A stretch of 64,000 bases of DNA. Origin: Cedecea neteri (lineage in GTDB: Bacteria; Pseudomonadota; Gammaproteobacteria; Enterobacterales; Enterobacteriaceae). Where the stretch lies: assembly GCF_000758325.1 (NCBI RefSeq), contig NZ_CP009459.1, forward strand, positions 2,418,001 to 2,482,000. Reading direction: 5' to 3'. The notes beneath the pieces are model-generated. The model did no database searches. It was not told the DNA's origin and was given only the letters and a program-made list of their open reading frames with translations. Within the stretch, counting starts at the first letter, position 1; each line of letters opens with the position of its first letter. Made by a program: the position numbers and the translations under genes. Below are positions 9,601-16,833 of the stretch, piece after piece.

Positions 9601-10026
9601 ATGACGATGCAACAGCAGCTGAAACAGTGGCTTGATGCCTGGGGAAAACAGCACAAGATCTCGCTTCGTCTGGAAGAAGGCGTGTGCCTGCTGACGGATG
9701 CGCAGCAGCAAGAGGCGGCGGTGATTGAACTGCCGCCGGAGAGCAGCGCGGTGGTGCTGCACTGCCGGGTAGGGGAATTAACCGGGCAGGATACGGCGCT
9801 GCTGCCCAACCTGCTGGCGATGAACTTTGAAATGAACGCGATGCGCGGCTGCTGGCTGGCGCTCGATGGGGCGAACGCTATTCGGCTTTGCACTCAGTGT
9901 GAAATGTTTGCCCTGGACGCCGAGCGGTTTGCGGGCTGGCTAAACGCCTTTATCAGCCAGAGCGGCGAGGTCAGGGCATTTATTACCGAGTTGCCTTCGC
10001 TGCTGGAGACGGCCACGCCGCGCTGA
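9601..10026 (+). CDS. dspF: DspF type III chaperone for DspE
   Basis: This small acidic protein (141 aa; 139 if the second ATG at 9607 is used) lies directly behind dspE, where AvrE-family effectors always carry their CesT/DspF-type class IA chaperone. The alternating beta and helix pattern, few charged surface clusters, and absence of a signal peptide fit that family. GGAGG lies upstream of the start. It should bind the DspE N-terminus in the bacterial cytoplasm and deliver it to the HrcN ATPase. Confidence 0.9.
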   Translation: MTMQQQLKQWLDAWGKQHKISLRLEEGVCLLTDAQQQEAAVIELPPESSAVVLHCRVGELTGQDTALLPNLLAMNFEMNAMRGCWLALDGANAIRLCTQCEMFALDAERFAGWLNAFISQSGEVRAFITELPSLLETATPR

Positions 10027-10040
10027 TATTGATAGAAATA

Positions 10041-10068
10041 AAAAACCGGGAAATATCCCGGTTTTTTT
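10041..10068. terminator. Bidirectional terminator between dspF and the transglycosylase gene
   Basis: The hairpin AACCGGGA-AATA-TCCCGGTT is flanked by A-rich sequence on one side and a T-run on the other. It can therefore terminate dspEF on the plus strand and the convergent transglycosylase gene on the minus strand. Confidence 0.9.
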
Positions 10069-10567
10069 ATTGGTTAGCTGCCTCGTTGCTGGCAAACAGA
10101 TCCTCTTCGCGCCGCGCGGGCTGCTGCTTTTGCAGGATCTTGTAGATACGCTGGACGTCATCGGCATAGCGCTGGCGAAGCTGGTGGCGCTTTTCCGACG
10201 GGCCGGTGTTGTACATCCCCACGGTATTCCAGGAGCGGCCATACTGGCGGAAAAGCCCGTGTAAAACCCACGCGCCTGTGGCGATGCAGGTGCAGGGATC
10301 GCGCAGCAGGTTGTCACGCGTCACGCCCAGCTGCTTCAGCCGCCCAAAATGCACGCTGTTCACCTGCATCATGCACACGTCTTCGGTGTGGTTCGAGTTG
10401 GCGGCGTTCACCGACGAGAGGCTAAATTTCGACTCTTTCCAGGCAATGGCCTCCAGCAATGCCGGGGCAATCCCAAAGGCATGCCCCACGCGGGTAAAGC
10501 ATTCGGCCTGCGCGAGGGCCGGAAGGCTGAGCAGTAAAAGTCCCCAGCGCCACTGTTTGGTCTGCAT
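10067..10567 (-). CDS. Type III secretion lytic transglycosylase (IpgF/IagB/HopAJ-like)
   Basis: This 166-residue periplasmic lysozyme-like protein has a signal peptide (LLLLSLPALAQA, cleavage near residue 21). An SLT domain follows with the catalytic Glu at about residue 45 in AIAWKESKFS and the motifs MMQVNSVHF and VGMYNTG. IagB/IpgF-type enzymes cut peptidoglycan locally so the secretion apparatus can cross the wall. ATG 10567 is chosen because AGAGGAG sits just upstream; an in-frame start 10 codons earlier would cover the hrp box. A perfect hrp box at 10598-10625 drives it, divergent from the harpin-transglycosylase gene. Confidence 0.88.
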   Translation of the reverse strand: MQTKQWRWGLLLLSLPALAQAECFTRVGHAFGIAPALLEAIAWKESKFSLSSVNAANSNHTEDVCMMQVNSVHFGRLKQLGVTRDNLLRDPCTCIATGAWVLHGLFRQYGRSWNTVGMYNTGPSEKRHQLRQRYADDVQRIYKILQKQQPARREEDLFASNEAANQ

Positions 10568-10597
10568 CGCGTTATCTCCTCTGGTTCTTACAGGCAA

Positions 10598-10625
10598 TGT
10601 GTGGCGAAAAGCGCGCCTGGGTTCC
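10598..10625 (-). promoter_or_regulatory. hrp box for the lytic transglycosylase gene
   Basis: On the minus strand the sequence is GGAACC-N15-CCACACA, an exact fit to the HrpL consensus, about 31 nt before the ATG at 10567. It is arranged back to back with the hrp box at 10643-10670. Confidence 0.92.
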
Positions 10626-10642
10626 CATTTTTTGCCACATAA

Positions 10643-10670
10643 GGAACTCTTTGACCCTGGCTCTCACTCA
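10643..10670 (+). promoter_or_regulatory. hrp box for the harpin-transglycosylase gene
   Basis: GGAACT-N15-TCACTCA matches the HrpL consensus with T in place of the first C of CCAC and T for the last C of GGAACC. It lies about 96 nt before the ATG at 10767. Confidence 0.8.
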
Positions 10671-10766
10671 GTTGGACATCCCGGACGTGGGTAAAACTAA
10701 GCGTCATTGCGCGGTTAAGCGGCGGCCGGTTATTGCTACTGGGTATCACTTAGGGGAGTGTGTTGT

Positions 10767-11786
10767 ATGCAGATATCATCAGGACCGGGTGGGTTCTCAC
10801 CTCTTTTGCCGGAAAACCATTTTCCAGGCCTGGACGGGGCGTCACCTGACTCACAGAACGGCAGTAACAGCATTACCGCCAAACTGCTGCTGAATAACGG
10901 CGGGAACACGCTGGCTATCCCGCTGGCGCTGAACTTTGCCAACACGGGTGCGGCGGATAAGCCTTCGGCGATTAACTTTGGCGACTCACCGGCCAGTAAT
11001 AACAGCCCGGCAACGAACCCGGCGAATGCTTCATCAAGCAGCGGCAGCGGTTCCGCCGACAGCATGATGCAGGAACTCCAGCAGATGCTGCAGCAGTTCC
11101 TGAAAGAGCTGATGCAGCTCTTCCACATGAACACCGGGCAAAGTAAAGGCGACGATGATTCCTCTTCACCGGCGAGCGGCATTGGTTCCGGCTCAGGTTC
11201 TGGTATGGACAGCGGCAGCAGCGATGGTGCTGGCGATGCTGGCCGCCCGCTGAATAACCTTGCGGCCGCGCCTTCCGGCGGTCCTTCTGGTGCATCGGGG
11301 CCGTCTGCGGATAGCCTGCCGCCGGGCGACACCAGCCTGAAAACAAGCGATCCAACGCTGCAGAAAATTGTTTCCCAGTTCGGCGGGGAATATGAAAAAG
11401 CCTCCGCAGAAACCGGCGTTCCGGCCAAGCTTCTGGCTGCGCTGACGATGCAGGAGTCCGGTGGGGACGTAAACGCCAAATCCACCAACCCGGGCAACGG
11501 CCTGACCGACAGCGGCATGAACCAGATCAACCCGGACACTTACCGGGCGATGCAAAGTAAATACCCGGACAAGCTCGGCAGCGACATGAACTCACCGGCC
11601 AACCAGATCATGTGTTCGGCGCTGATGCTTAAAGAAGGCAAAGAGAAATTCGGCAGCTATGATGCCGCGCTGCGCGCCTATAACTCCGGCGACGATCAGG
11701 TGAACCTGCACAACCTGTCCAGCGTCTCTTTAGGCGACCCTAACTATGTGAATGAAGTGAACAGCCATATGGCGAAATTCGCCTGA
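10767..11786 (+). CDS. Harpin-like lytic transglycosylase (HopP1-like secreted helper)
   Basis: This 339-residue protein has two parts. The N-terminal 190 residues are harpin-like: rich in Gly, Ser, Asn and Pro, with an amphipathic stretch (SMMQELQQMLQQFLKELMQL, residues 99-118) typical of harpins. Residues 195-339 form a lytic transglycosylase domain with the catalytic Glu at 230 (TMQESGG), then GMNQINPDT and AYNSGDDQV. It contains a single Cys. This is the layout of Pseudomonas HopP1, a type III-secreted helper. It occupies the position where Erwinia carries hrpW, but no pectate-lyase domain is present. ATG 10767 is preferred over GTG 10758 because GGGGAG lies 8 nt before it. Confidence 0.85.
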   Translation: MQISSGPGGFSPLLPENHFPGLDGASPDSQNGSNSITAKLLLNNGGNTLAIPLALNFANTGAADKPSAINFGDSPASNNSPATNPANASSSSGSGSADSMMQELQQMLQQFLKELMQLFHMNTGQSKGDDDSSSPASGIGSGSGSGMDSGSSDGAGDAGRPLNNLAAAPSGGPSGASGPSADSLPPGDTSLKTSDPTLQKIVSQFGGEYEKASAETGVPAKLLAALTMQESGGDVNAKSTNPGNGLTDSGMNQINPDTYRAMQSKYPDKLGSDMNSPANQIMCSALMLKEGKEKFGSYDAALRAYNSGDDQVNLHNLSSVSLGDPNYVNEVNSHMAKFA

Positions 11787-11834
11787 TTGTGGAGCGTTAA
11801 TTTTTACCCGTTGCTTTACAAAATGGGGTAATTC

Positions 11835-11872
11835 AGTGGCCACTTCTTCAAAGAGCAGTGGCTGCTTTTTTT
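11835..11872 (+). terminator. Terminator after the harpin-transglycosylase gene
   Basis: The stem AGTGGCCACT / AGTGGCTGCT (10 bp with two G-T pairs) is followed by a T-run. It lies 49 nt after the stop codon. Confidence 0.8.
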
Positions 11873-12241
11873 AGTTACAAAGCAGTTTATTTCTTTGACA
11901 AGCTAAATTGGCGTGATTAATCGCAGTAAGTGCGTCCAGGAATGTTCCCAATTAAACATAAATACTAAAAGTGAAATATATTTCAAAAAGAAAAGGGTGT
12001 TTCCATAGCGATCCCCTAATGTAAATAATCGTAAATATATGTTATCGTCTTTGCGGATTGTGAGGAAACCCTGTCGGAGAATCCGTCGGGCGTCATGCGT
12101 GAGATGGGCAAAAATTCATTTTTTGGTCGCAACGGGGTAAAAAATTAACGACCTGTCTGTTTTTAATTAATTTATTCATTAAAATCATTTAGTTAATTTA
12201 ATAATGATATATTTAGATTCTTATTAATACATTTAGAAATA

Positions 12242-12278
12242 TTCAGTAAACCTCACATTTTTTTTCAGTAGGCCTCAC
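12242..12278 (+). promoter_or_regulatory. Phased direct repeat TTCAGTAnnCCTCAC upstream of hrpS
   Basis: TTCAGTAAACCTCAC (12242-12256) and TTCAGTAGGCCTCAC (12264-12278) are identical at 13 of 15 positions. They start 22 nt apart, two helical turns, so a dimeric regulator could bind both on one face. HrpY is a candidate, as an inference. Confidence 0.5.
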
Positions 12279-12375
12279 GGAATTAATCTCAACAAACGTT
12301 CTCGGCGGAAGATTTTATGACGCCAAAAAAGACCTGCTATCCAGACATCGGAACAGTTGAATCTGTATTCCGCTG

Positions 12376-12389
12376 TAGGGATATTCCTA
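12376..12389. promoter_or_regulatory. RcsAB-box-like dyad upstream of hrpS
   Basis: TAGGGATATTCCTA matches the RcsAB consensus TAAGAATATTCCTA at 12 of 14 positions. It is the core of a longer dyad, TGTAGG-N6-CCTACA (12374-12391), about 200 nt before the hrpS start. It could be bound by RcsB or by the related NarL/FixJ-type regulator HrpY. Confidence 0.5.
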
Positions 12390-12592
12390 CATGGGGCTAA
12401 AATTTTGTCTGATTGTGAAACCGCGGCTCGGTGATAGGTTGTTCCTGCTTCTCATAAACAAAACTCATTTATTTAGCGTGCTACCGTATTTTGCTCACGG
12501 CGGCAGGCGGCAATTATTTTGTGGTTCACGTTTATGGTTCATAAGTGGGACTCATACGCCAGACCTTGAATAAGCCAGGCAGCGGGGGATTT

Positions 12593-13567
12593 ATGAAAGA
12601 AAACAGTTCGAATCATTGGGAGATAAAGCATATTCCGGTCGATATCGACTTGAATATGCCGCGGTCCGCAGCCGCATTACCCGCGTCTGAAAATGTGCAC
12701 GACGGGCTGGATATCTGGCTGCAAACGTTAGCCCCTCTGAAGGTTGATTTGGTGCTGGAAGGCGAAACGGGCACCGGGAAAGACACCTTTGCGCGTCGTA
12801 TATACGACCATTCTGGCTGCCGCGGCGCTTTTGTGCCCATTAACTGCGCGGCGATCCCCGAAACGCTGGCAGAAAGTGAACTGTTTGGCGTGATGGCGGG
12901 AGCCTACACCGGCGCGACGCACTCGCGTGCCGGCTACATTGAAAGCGCCAATAATGGCGTCCTGTTTCTGGATGAAATTGACAGCATGTCGCTGAGCCTG
13001 CAGGCCAAGCTGCTGCGGGTGTTAGAAACCCGTACCGTGGGGCGTCTGGGCAGCACGCAGTCTATTTCGCTTAATCTGCGGGTGATTGTGGCCTCGCAAA
13101 AGCCCCTTGCCCAGCTTATGGAGCAAAAACTGTTCCGCCAGGATCTCTTCTTCCGCCTGACGACGGTCAAAATTTCGCTTCCGGCGCTGCGTGAGCGCGT
13201 GGAATGCATTATTCCCCTGTTCCGCCGCTTTGCGCAGGAGTCTGCTATCCGTCTGAATCGCCCAATGCCGGCGATGCCTCAGCACCTCAGCGAAGCGCTG
13301 TTGATGCACCGCTGGCCGGGGAACATTCGTGAATTAAAAGGCGCTGCCGAACGGTTTGTGCTGGGGCTGCCGGCCCTGGGGCAGGTCGCGCACCCGGAGA
13401 TGCGTTCCGTGCGGCTGCGCGAACGGCTGCGGCGGATAGAATACAGCCTGATAGAGGATTGCCTCTCGCGGCATGAAAATCGGGTTGTCAGCGCCGCACA
13501 TGAATTGGGGATCCCAAGAAGAACGCTGTATCAGAGAATTAAGTCTTTGACTGAAAAGGAAAATTAA
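12593..13567 (+). CDS. hrpS: HrpS, sigma-54 enhancer-binding activator of hrpL
   Basis: This 324-residue activator matches Erwinia HrpS in length and lacks a receiver domain. The AAA+ core shows Walker A GETGTGKD (residues 57-64), the sigma-54 contact loop GAYTGA (103-108), Walker B GVLFLDEID (122-130) and a Fis-type HTH at the C-terminus (AAHELGIPRRTLYQRIKSL). It should hydrolyse ATP to open the sigma-54 promoter of hrpL at 31862-31878. Start ATG 12593 has GGGGG upstream; an in-frame start 16 codons earlier lacks one. Unlike in Erwinia it is not adjacent to hrpXY, which lie 20 kb away. Confidence 0.95.
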   Translation: MKENSSNHWEIKHIPVDIDLNMPRSAAALPASENVHDGLDIWLQTLAPLKVDLVLEGETGTGKDTFARRIYDHSGCRGAFVPINCAAIPETLAESELFGVMAGAYTGATHSRAGYIESANNGVLFLDEIDSMSLSLQAKLLRVLETRTVGRLGSTQSISLNLRVIVASQKPLAQLMEQKLFRQDLFFRLTTVKISLPALRERVECIIPLFRRFAQESAIRLNRPMPAMPQHLSEALLMHRWPGNIRELKGAAERFVLGLPALGQVAHPEMRSVRLRERLRRIEYSLIEDCLSRHENRVVSAAHELGIPRRTLYQRIKSLTEKEN

Positions 13568-13584
13568 TTTTTTTAAATTTCTTT

Positions 13585-13612
13585 GGAACTGCCGCTTACG
13601 CCGCGCCACTTA
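13585..13612 (+). promoter_or_regulatory. hrp box of the hrpA operon
   Basis: GGAACT-N15-CCACTTA lies 51 nt before hrpA. Six of the spacer positions are shared with the hrpF box at 16449. Confidence 0.9.
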
Positions 13613-13662
13613 ATCCGTGAATGACACAACATTTGCTGTTTAATTAACGAGGAGTAAACATC

Positions 13663-13872
13663 ATGGCATCAGTAAACACCGGTAACAACGCGGGCGCAAG
13701 CAGCAGCCTGGCAGATAGCTTCCAGTCTCAGATGGACTCTATCGAAAACAAATCCATGCAGGATTCTCTGGACAAAGCTGAACGTGACCGTAAGAACGCC
13801 TACGTGTCCGGCTACCAGAACTCCGCCACCACCATGATCAGTTCTCTGGCACAGAACAAAATTTCCTTCTAA
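13663..13872 (+). CDS. hrpA: HrpA, Hrp pilin
   Basis: This 69-residue protein is small, Ser/Ala/Asn-rich and lacks Cys and Trp, with an amphipathic C-terminal helix (SGYQNSATTMISSLAQNKISF-type end). Those are features of Hrp pilins, which polymerise into the long extracellular Hrp pilus crossing the plant cell wall. It directly follows an hrp box and a strong GAGGAG site and is first in its operon, as in Erwinia and Pseudomonas. Sequence conservation of HrpA is low, so the call rests on size, composition and position. Confidence 0.9.
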   Translation: MASVNTGNNAGASSSLADSFQSQMDSIENKSMQDSLDKAERDRKNAYVSGYQNSATTMISSLAQNKISF

Positions 13873-13877
13873 TGCTA

Positions 13878-13909
13878 ATCAGGGATTCGCCCCGGCGTGA
13901 ATCCCTGAT
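13878..13909 (+). terminator. Stem-loop between hrpA and hrpB
   Basis: The perfect 11-bp stem ATCAGGGATTC / GAATCCCTGAT follows the hrpA stop codon at once and is trailed by CTTCTCTTCT rather than a clean T-run. It probably acts as a leaky terminator or mRNA-stabilising end, giving more pilin mRNA than downstream mRNA. Confidence 0.7.
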
Positions 13910-13937
13910 CTTCTCTTCTGCTGGCGGAAACTCTCTT

Positions 13938-14351
13938 ATGCACATTCTTAATCCTGCGACAGGTATGCCTTTGCCAGAACCCGAGTCTCTGGGCGTTGCA
14001 TCCAACCCGGCCACACAGTCTTCTATCCCGTTCGGCAACAACGTCGCGAACCAAAGCGATGCCGCTTTCTTTTCAGCCGCACTGCAGCAGCCGGAAGCGG
14101 CCTCGGCAATGGGTGGCGTGGGGGGGAAACCTGCCGCGATGTTTGAAAAAGCCTCCGGCATGTTCAAGCAGATGGAAGGCGATCAGAAACAGATGAATAA
14201 CGTGCTGCGTAAAGCCGCGCGCTCCACCGATCCGCTGGTGCTTAACCAGGTGGACGACCAGCTCTCTAACTATTACCTGGAGAGCATGATGAACGCCAAG
14301 ATCGTCTCGAAGAGCATTTCGGGGCTCGATAAACTGACCAACCTGCAGTAA
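13938..14351 (+). CDS. hrpB: HrpB, inner-rod protein (SctI family)
   Basis: This 137-residue protein has a disordered N-terminus and a C-terminal helical half (KPAAMFEKASGMFKQMEG, then VDDQLSNYYLESMMNAKIVS). The C-terminal pattern is that of YscI/HrpB inner-rod proteins. It sits between hrpA and hrcJ as in all Hrp1 clusters. The ATG at 13938 is chosen because translation from 13872 would read through the hairpin and overlap the hrpA stop; the upstream GGCGGA is weak. Confidence 0.85.
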   Translation: MHILNPATGMPLPEPESLGVASNPATQSSIPFGNNVANQSDAAFFSAALQQPEAASAMGGVGGKPAAMFEKASGMFKQMEGDQKQMNNVLRKAARSTDPLVLNQVDDQLSNYYLESMMNAKIVSKSISGLDKLTNLQ

Positions 14352-14357
14352 TCCATC

Positions 14358-15158
14358 ATGCAACGACGCTGGCGAAAAATCCTGCAGCCCTGGCTGCTGG
14401 TCCTGCTGCTGGCAGGCTGCGACTCACAGGTCATTCTGAATACCGGCCTGACGGAAAACGATGCCAATGACATCATTTCCGAACTCTCGAAATACAAGAT
14501 TGAAGCCGACAAGCAAATTGATAAAACCGGCGTCACCGTACTGGTGGCTCAGGACAATATTGAACGCTCCGTCCGCATTCTTAACGCCAACGGGTTGCCG
14601 CACAAAGCGCGTACTAACCTGGGCGAGGTGTTCCAGAAAAACGGCATTATTTCCAGCCCGCTCGAAGAGCGTGCCCGCTATATCTATGCGCTTTCCCAGG
14701 AGCTGGAGTCCACGCTTTCACAGATTGACGGCGTGGTGGTGGCTCGGGTGAACGTTGTCCTGCCCGAACGCGTGGCGCCCGGTGAGCCTGTGCAGCCCGC
14801 GTCGGCATCGGTGTTTATTAAATACACCCCGGAGATGGACCCCGACAGCATTGAGCCGAGGATCCGCCGTCTGGTCGCCGCGAGTATTCCCGGGCTTTCC
14901 GGGAAAAATGACGGGGCGCTTTCCGTGGTGTTTGTTCCCGCAGCGGCCTACCACGACCGCGTGGAGCTGGTGACCTTAGGGCCTTTCCAGCTGACGCTCT
15001 CGCAGTATGCCACGGTCAGAACGCTGTTCTTCTCGCTGATGGGCCTGTTGTTGCTGCTCGGCGGCATCTTCACCCTTCTACCGAAATTAAGGGCGATGAA
15101 GCGCGGCAAAAATTCAGGTTCGACTGAACTGGCCGTTGTGCCCTCAGAGCGGCGGTAA
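14358..15158 (+). CDS. hrcJ: HrcJ, inner-membrane ring lipoprotein (SctJ)
   Basis: This 266-residue YscJ/FliF-family lipoprotein has a lipobox LLLAGC giving Cys at about residue 21. The conserved start of the mature part follows (LNTGLTENDANDIISELSKY), with one C-terminal membrane helix (TLFFSLMGLLLLLGGIFTLL). It forms the periplasmic inner-membrane ring of the basal body. It starts 6 nt after hrpB. Confidence 0.96.
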   Translation: MQRRWRKILQPWLLVLLLAGCDSQVILNTGLTENDANDIISELSKYKIEADKQIDKTGVTVLVAQDNIERSVRILNANGLPHKARTNLGEVFQKNGIISSPLEERARYIYALSQELESTLSQIDGVVVARVNVVLPERVAPGEPVQPASASVFIKYTPEMDPDSIEPRIRRLVAASIPGLSGKNDGALSVVFVPAAAYHDRVELVTLGPFQLTLSQYATVRTLFFSLMGLLLLLGGIFTLLPKLRAMKRGKNSGSTELAVVPSERR

Positions 15159-15163
15159 CGCCG

Positions 15164-15778
15164 GTGGTTGCCCGGGACAACGCGCTGGCGGCGAACTGGC
15201 TGCGCTGGTGGCAGGAGGGATTCTGGCGGCAGGCGGATGCCAGCTGGTTCGGGCTGCCCTGGTTCAGCCTGGACGAGGCACGACGCCAGAGCCTGATGCT
15301 TAAATCGCCGCAGGCCGTGCCGGCTATGCTGGCGCTGGAAGACACTCTGCCGGACACGCCTGACGCCCGCCTGCTGGCCCTGGTTTCGCTTGACTTAGCC
15401 CAGCGAGAAACGCTTTTTGCGCTGGTGGCTGAGGTTTGCCAGCGGGGGAGTGGGGCGGGGCAGCTTGCTGAGTCTCAGCGGATCTGGTGCGAACGTCTGA
15501 CCCGGGGTTTACGCCCCGGCGTCTGGCTGCCCGCAAGTCTTAGTTTTAGCGAAGAGCCAAATATCGCCGTGCTCTGCCTGCTGCGCCCAATTCTGACGCC
15601 TGTGGCCTGGCAGCGGCTGCGGTTCAGTTTCCCTCAGCCTGTCATTGCGCGATGTGAAGCGTGGCAGGCGGATGAACCTGCGCCGCTAAATCGCCTGCAG
15701 GCGCTGTGGGATGGCGCGATCTGGCAGGCTCAACGCTCGGCGATGCCAGCGCTGAATGATTTTTCACGGGAGCAATAA
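15164..15778 (+). CDS. hrpD: HrpD, sorting-platform protein (SctK family)
   Basis: This 204-residue cytoplasmic protein, rich in Leu, Trp and Ala, lies between hrcJ and hrpE, the fixed place of HrpD. Its N-terminus (ANWLRWWQEGFW) and Trp-rich composition fit HrpD/YscK. The only usable start is GTG at 15164, 5 nt after the hrcJ stop, because the frame is closed by a stop at 15125 and offers no ATG. Low conservation means the call depends mainly on gene order. Confidence 0.82.
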   Translation: MVARDNALAANWLRWWQEGFWRQADASWFGLPWFSLDEARRQSLMLKSPQAVPAMLALEDTLPDTPDARLLALVSLDLAQRETLFALVAEVCQRGSGAGQLAESQRIWCERLTRGLRPGVWLPASLSFSEEPNIAVLCLLRPILTPVAWQRLRFSFPQPVIARCEAWQADEPAPLNRLQALWDGAIWQAQRSAMPALNDFSREQ

Positions 15779-15781
15779 ACC

Positions 15782-16402
15782 ATGTGGGTCGGCCGTAAAC
15801 TTGCCTTAGAAGAGAACGACCAGGTGATTGAAGGCGTGCTGCTGCCTCACGCCGCTTTACAGGAGCAGCAACAGGCTCAAAGCCTGGTAGAACAGGCCAT
15901 GCGCAAGAGTGAAGCCCTGCTGGAGGAGACTCGCCAGCAGGCTGAGCAGATGCTCGCCGAGGCGCAGGCCGATGCTGAACGGCTGGTCATCACACGCTGT
16001 GAAGAGGCCGAGCGGGATTTCTGGCTGCGGGCCGAACCCTTTTTTAGCGAATGGCAGGCCGAGCGGGACGCGCAAAGTGCCGAAATCGTCAGCCAGGCGC
16101 AGACGCTCATTGCGGCCGCGTTTGAACAGCTGTTTGGTGGCCTGAGCGACCAGCAAAAGCTCACGGCGCTGCTGACTCAGCTTCAGAGTTCAAGCGCTCG
16201 TGCAACGGACGTCACGCTGTATCACCCCTCACAGTATGAAGCGCCGCTGGCAAACTGGCTGGCCGCGCACCCGCAGTTAGGCTGGACGCGCTGCGTTGAC
16301 GATGCGCTGGCGGCCGAAACGCTGCTGCTGCAAACCGCCCAGGGCGAATTCAGCATTAGCTGGGCTTCGCTCCAGCAGCATTTGCTGCGCCTCGCCAGCT
16401 AA
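15782..16402 (+). CDS. hrpE: HrpE, ATPase stator (SctL family)
   Basis: This 206-residue protein has a long coiled coil at residues 25-85 (heptad-rich Q, E and A, such as EQQQAQSLVEQAMRKSEALL). A C-terminal globular part, resembling FliH/YscL and the V/F-ATPase peripheral stalk, follows. It links the HrcN ATPase to the sorting platform. It starts 3 nt after hrpD and ends the first hrpA transcription unit. Confidence 0.9.
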   Translation: MWVGRKLALEENDQVIEGVLLPHAALQEQQQAQSLVEQAMRKSEALLEETRQQAEQMLAEAQADAERLVITRCEEAERDFWLRAEPFFSEWQAERDAQSAEIVSQAQTLIAAAFEQLFGGLSDQQKLTALLTQLQSSSARATDVTLYHPSQYEAPLANWLAAHPQLGWTRCVDDALAAETLLLQTAQGEFSISWASLQQHLLRLAS

Positions 16403-16448
16403 CCCACTGCCAAAAACGTCCCGCCGGGAAGTTAATTTTCCCGCGTCG

Positions 16449-16476
16449 GGAACTGCCGCCTTTCTGCCGCCACTTA
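16449..16476 (+). promoter_or_regulatory. Internal hrp box before hrpF
   Basis: GGAACT-N15-CCACTTA lies between hrpE and hrpF, 30 nt before the hrpF ATG. It gives hrpF-hrcC-hrpT its own HrpL promoter. Confidence 0.88.
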
Positions 16477-16505
16477 TCATGCGATTTCAACGCGAGGAGA
16501 AACGT

Positions 16506-16736
16506 ATGAGCAATTCCTTTGATATTCAGCGCAATCTCGACAGCCAGCTGTCCCGTCTGCATCACTCGGTTGCCGAGCTGGCGCAGAGCACGCTCGGCCA
16601 GCCCGCGCCAAGCATGGGCGACATGGTGGAATTCAAAAACGCCCTGATGAAAGAGGCGGCGGCGACTTTCACCGACAGCCAGCTGGGGTCGCTCAAGCAT
16701 AGTCTGAGCAAGGAGATTATCGACTCTATTAACTAG
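16506..16736 (+). CDS. hrpF: HrpF, small pilus-assembly chaperone-like protein
   Basis: This 76-residue, mostly helical protein (SFDIQRNLDSQLSRLHHSV, then a charged amphipathic tail) sits in the hrpF position and has the length of Erwinia and Pseudomonas HrpF. In P. syringae HrpF interacts with the pilin HrpA and resembles YscE-type chaperones. GAGGAG precedes the ATG. A much longer in-frame ORF from 16296 overlaps hrpE and is not used. Confidence 0.8.
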   Translation: MSNSFDIQRNLDSQLSRLHHSVAELAQSTLGQPAPSMGDMVEFKNALMKEAAATFTDSQLGSLKHSLSKEIIDSIN

Positions 16737-16747
16737 TTATGCCGTCG

Positions 16748-16767
16748 ACGGCTTATTCGTAAGCCGT
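16748..16767 (+). promoter_or_regulatory. UUCG-capped hairpin between hrpF and hrcC
   Basis: ACGGCTTA-TTCG-TAAGCCGT is a perfect 8-bp stem closed by a UUCG tetraloop, 11 nt after hrpF. It lacks a full T-run (TGTTT follows). It may attenuate or stabilise the mRNA before hrcC. Confidence 0.65.
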
Positions 16768-16833
16768 TGTTTAACGCAGTTTGTACCCCGGACGGCTACC
16801 GCTATGTGCCGTCGATTACAGGAGAGTGAGTCG

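Larger units (their letters stand above)
11873..12592. other. AT-rich hrpS upstream regulatory region
   Basis: About 720 bases without a convincing gene, much more AT-rich than the rest of the window. It holds the direct repeats at 12242-12278, the RcsAB-like dyad at 12376-12389 and several A/T tracts. A 60-codon plus-strand ORF at 12391-12573 has no coding character and no ribosome-binding site. The region most likely integrates signals for hrpS transcription; HrpY is the expected activator by analogy with Erwinia. Confidence 0.65.

Noticed and set aside
10767..11786. HrpW (harpin-pectate lyase)
   Set aside because: The position fits hrpW, but the C-terminal domain has SLT motifs (TMQESGG, GMNQINPDT) and no pectate-lyase repeats.
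12391..12573. A 60-codon ORF upstream of hrpS
   Set aside because: It has no ribosome-binding site, no resemblance to a known small protein and lies in the AT-rich regulatory region.
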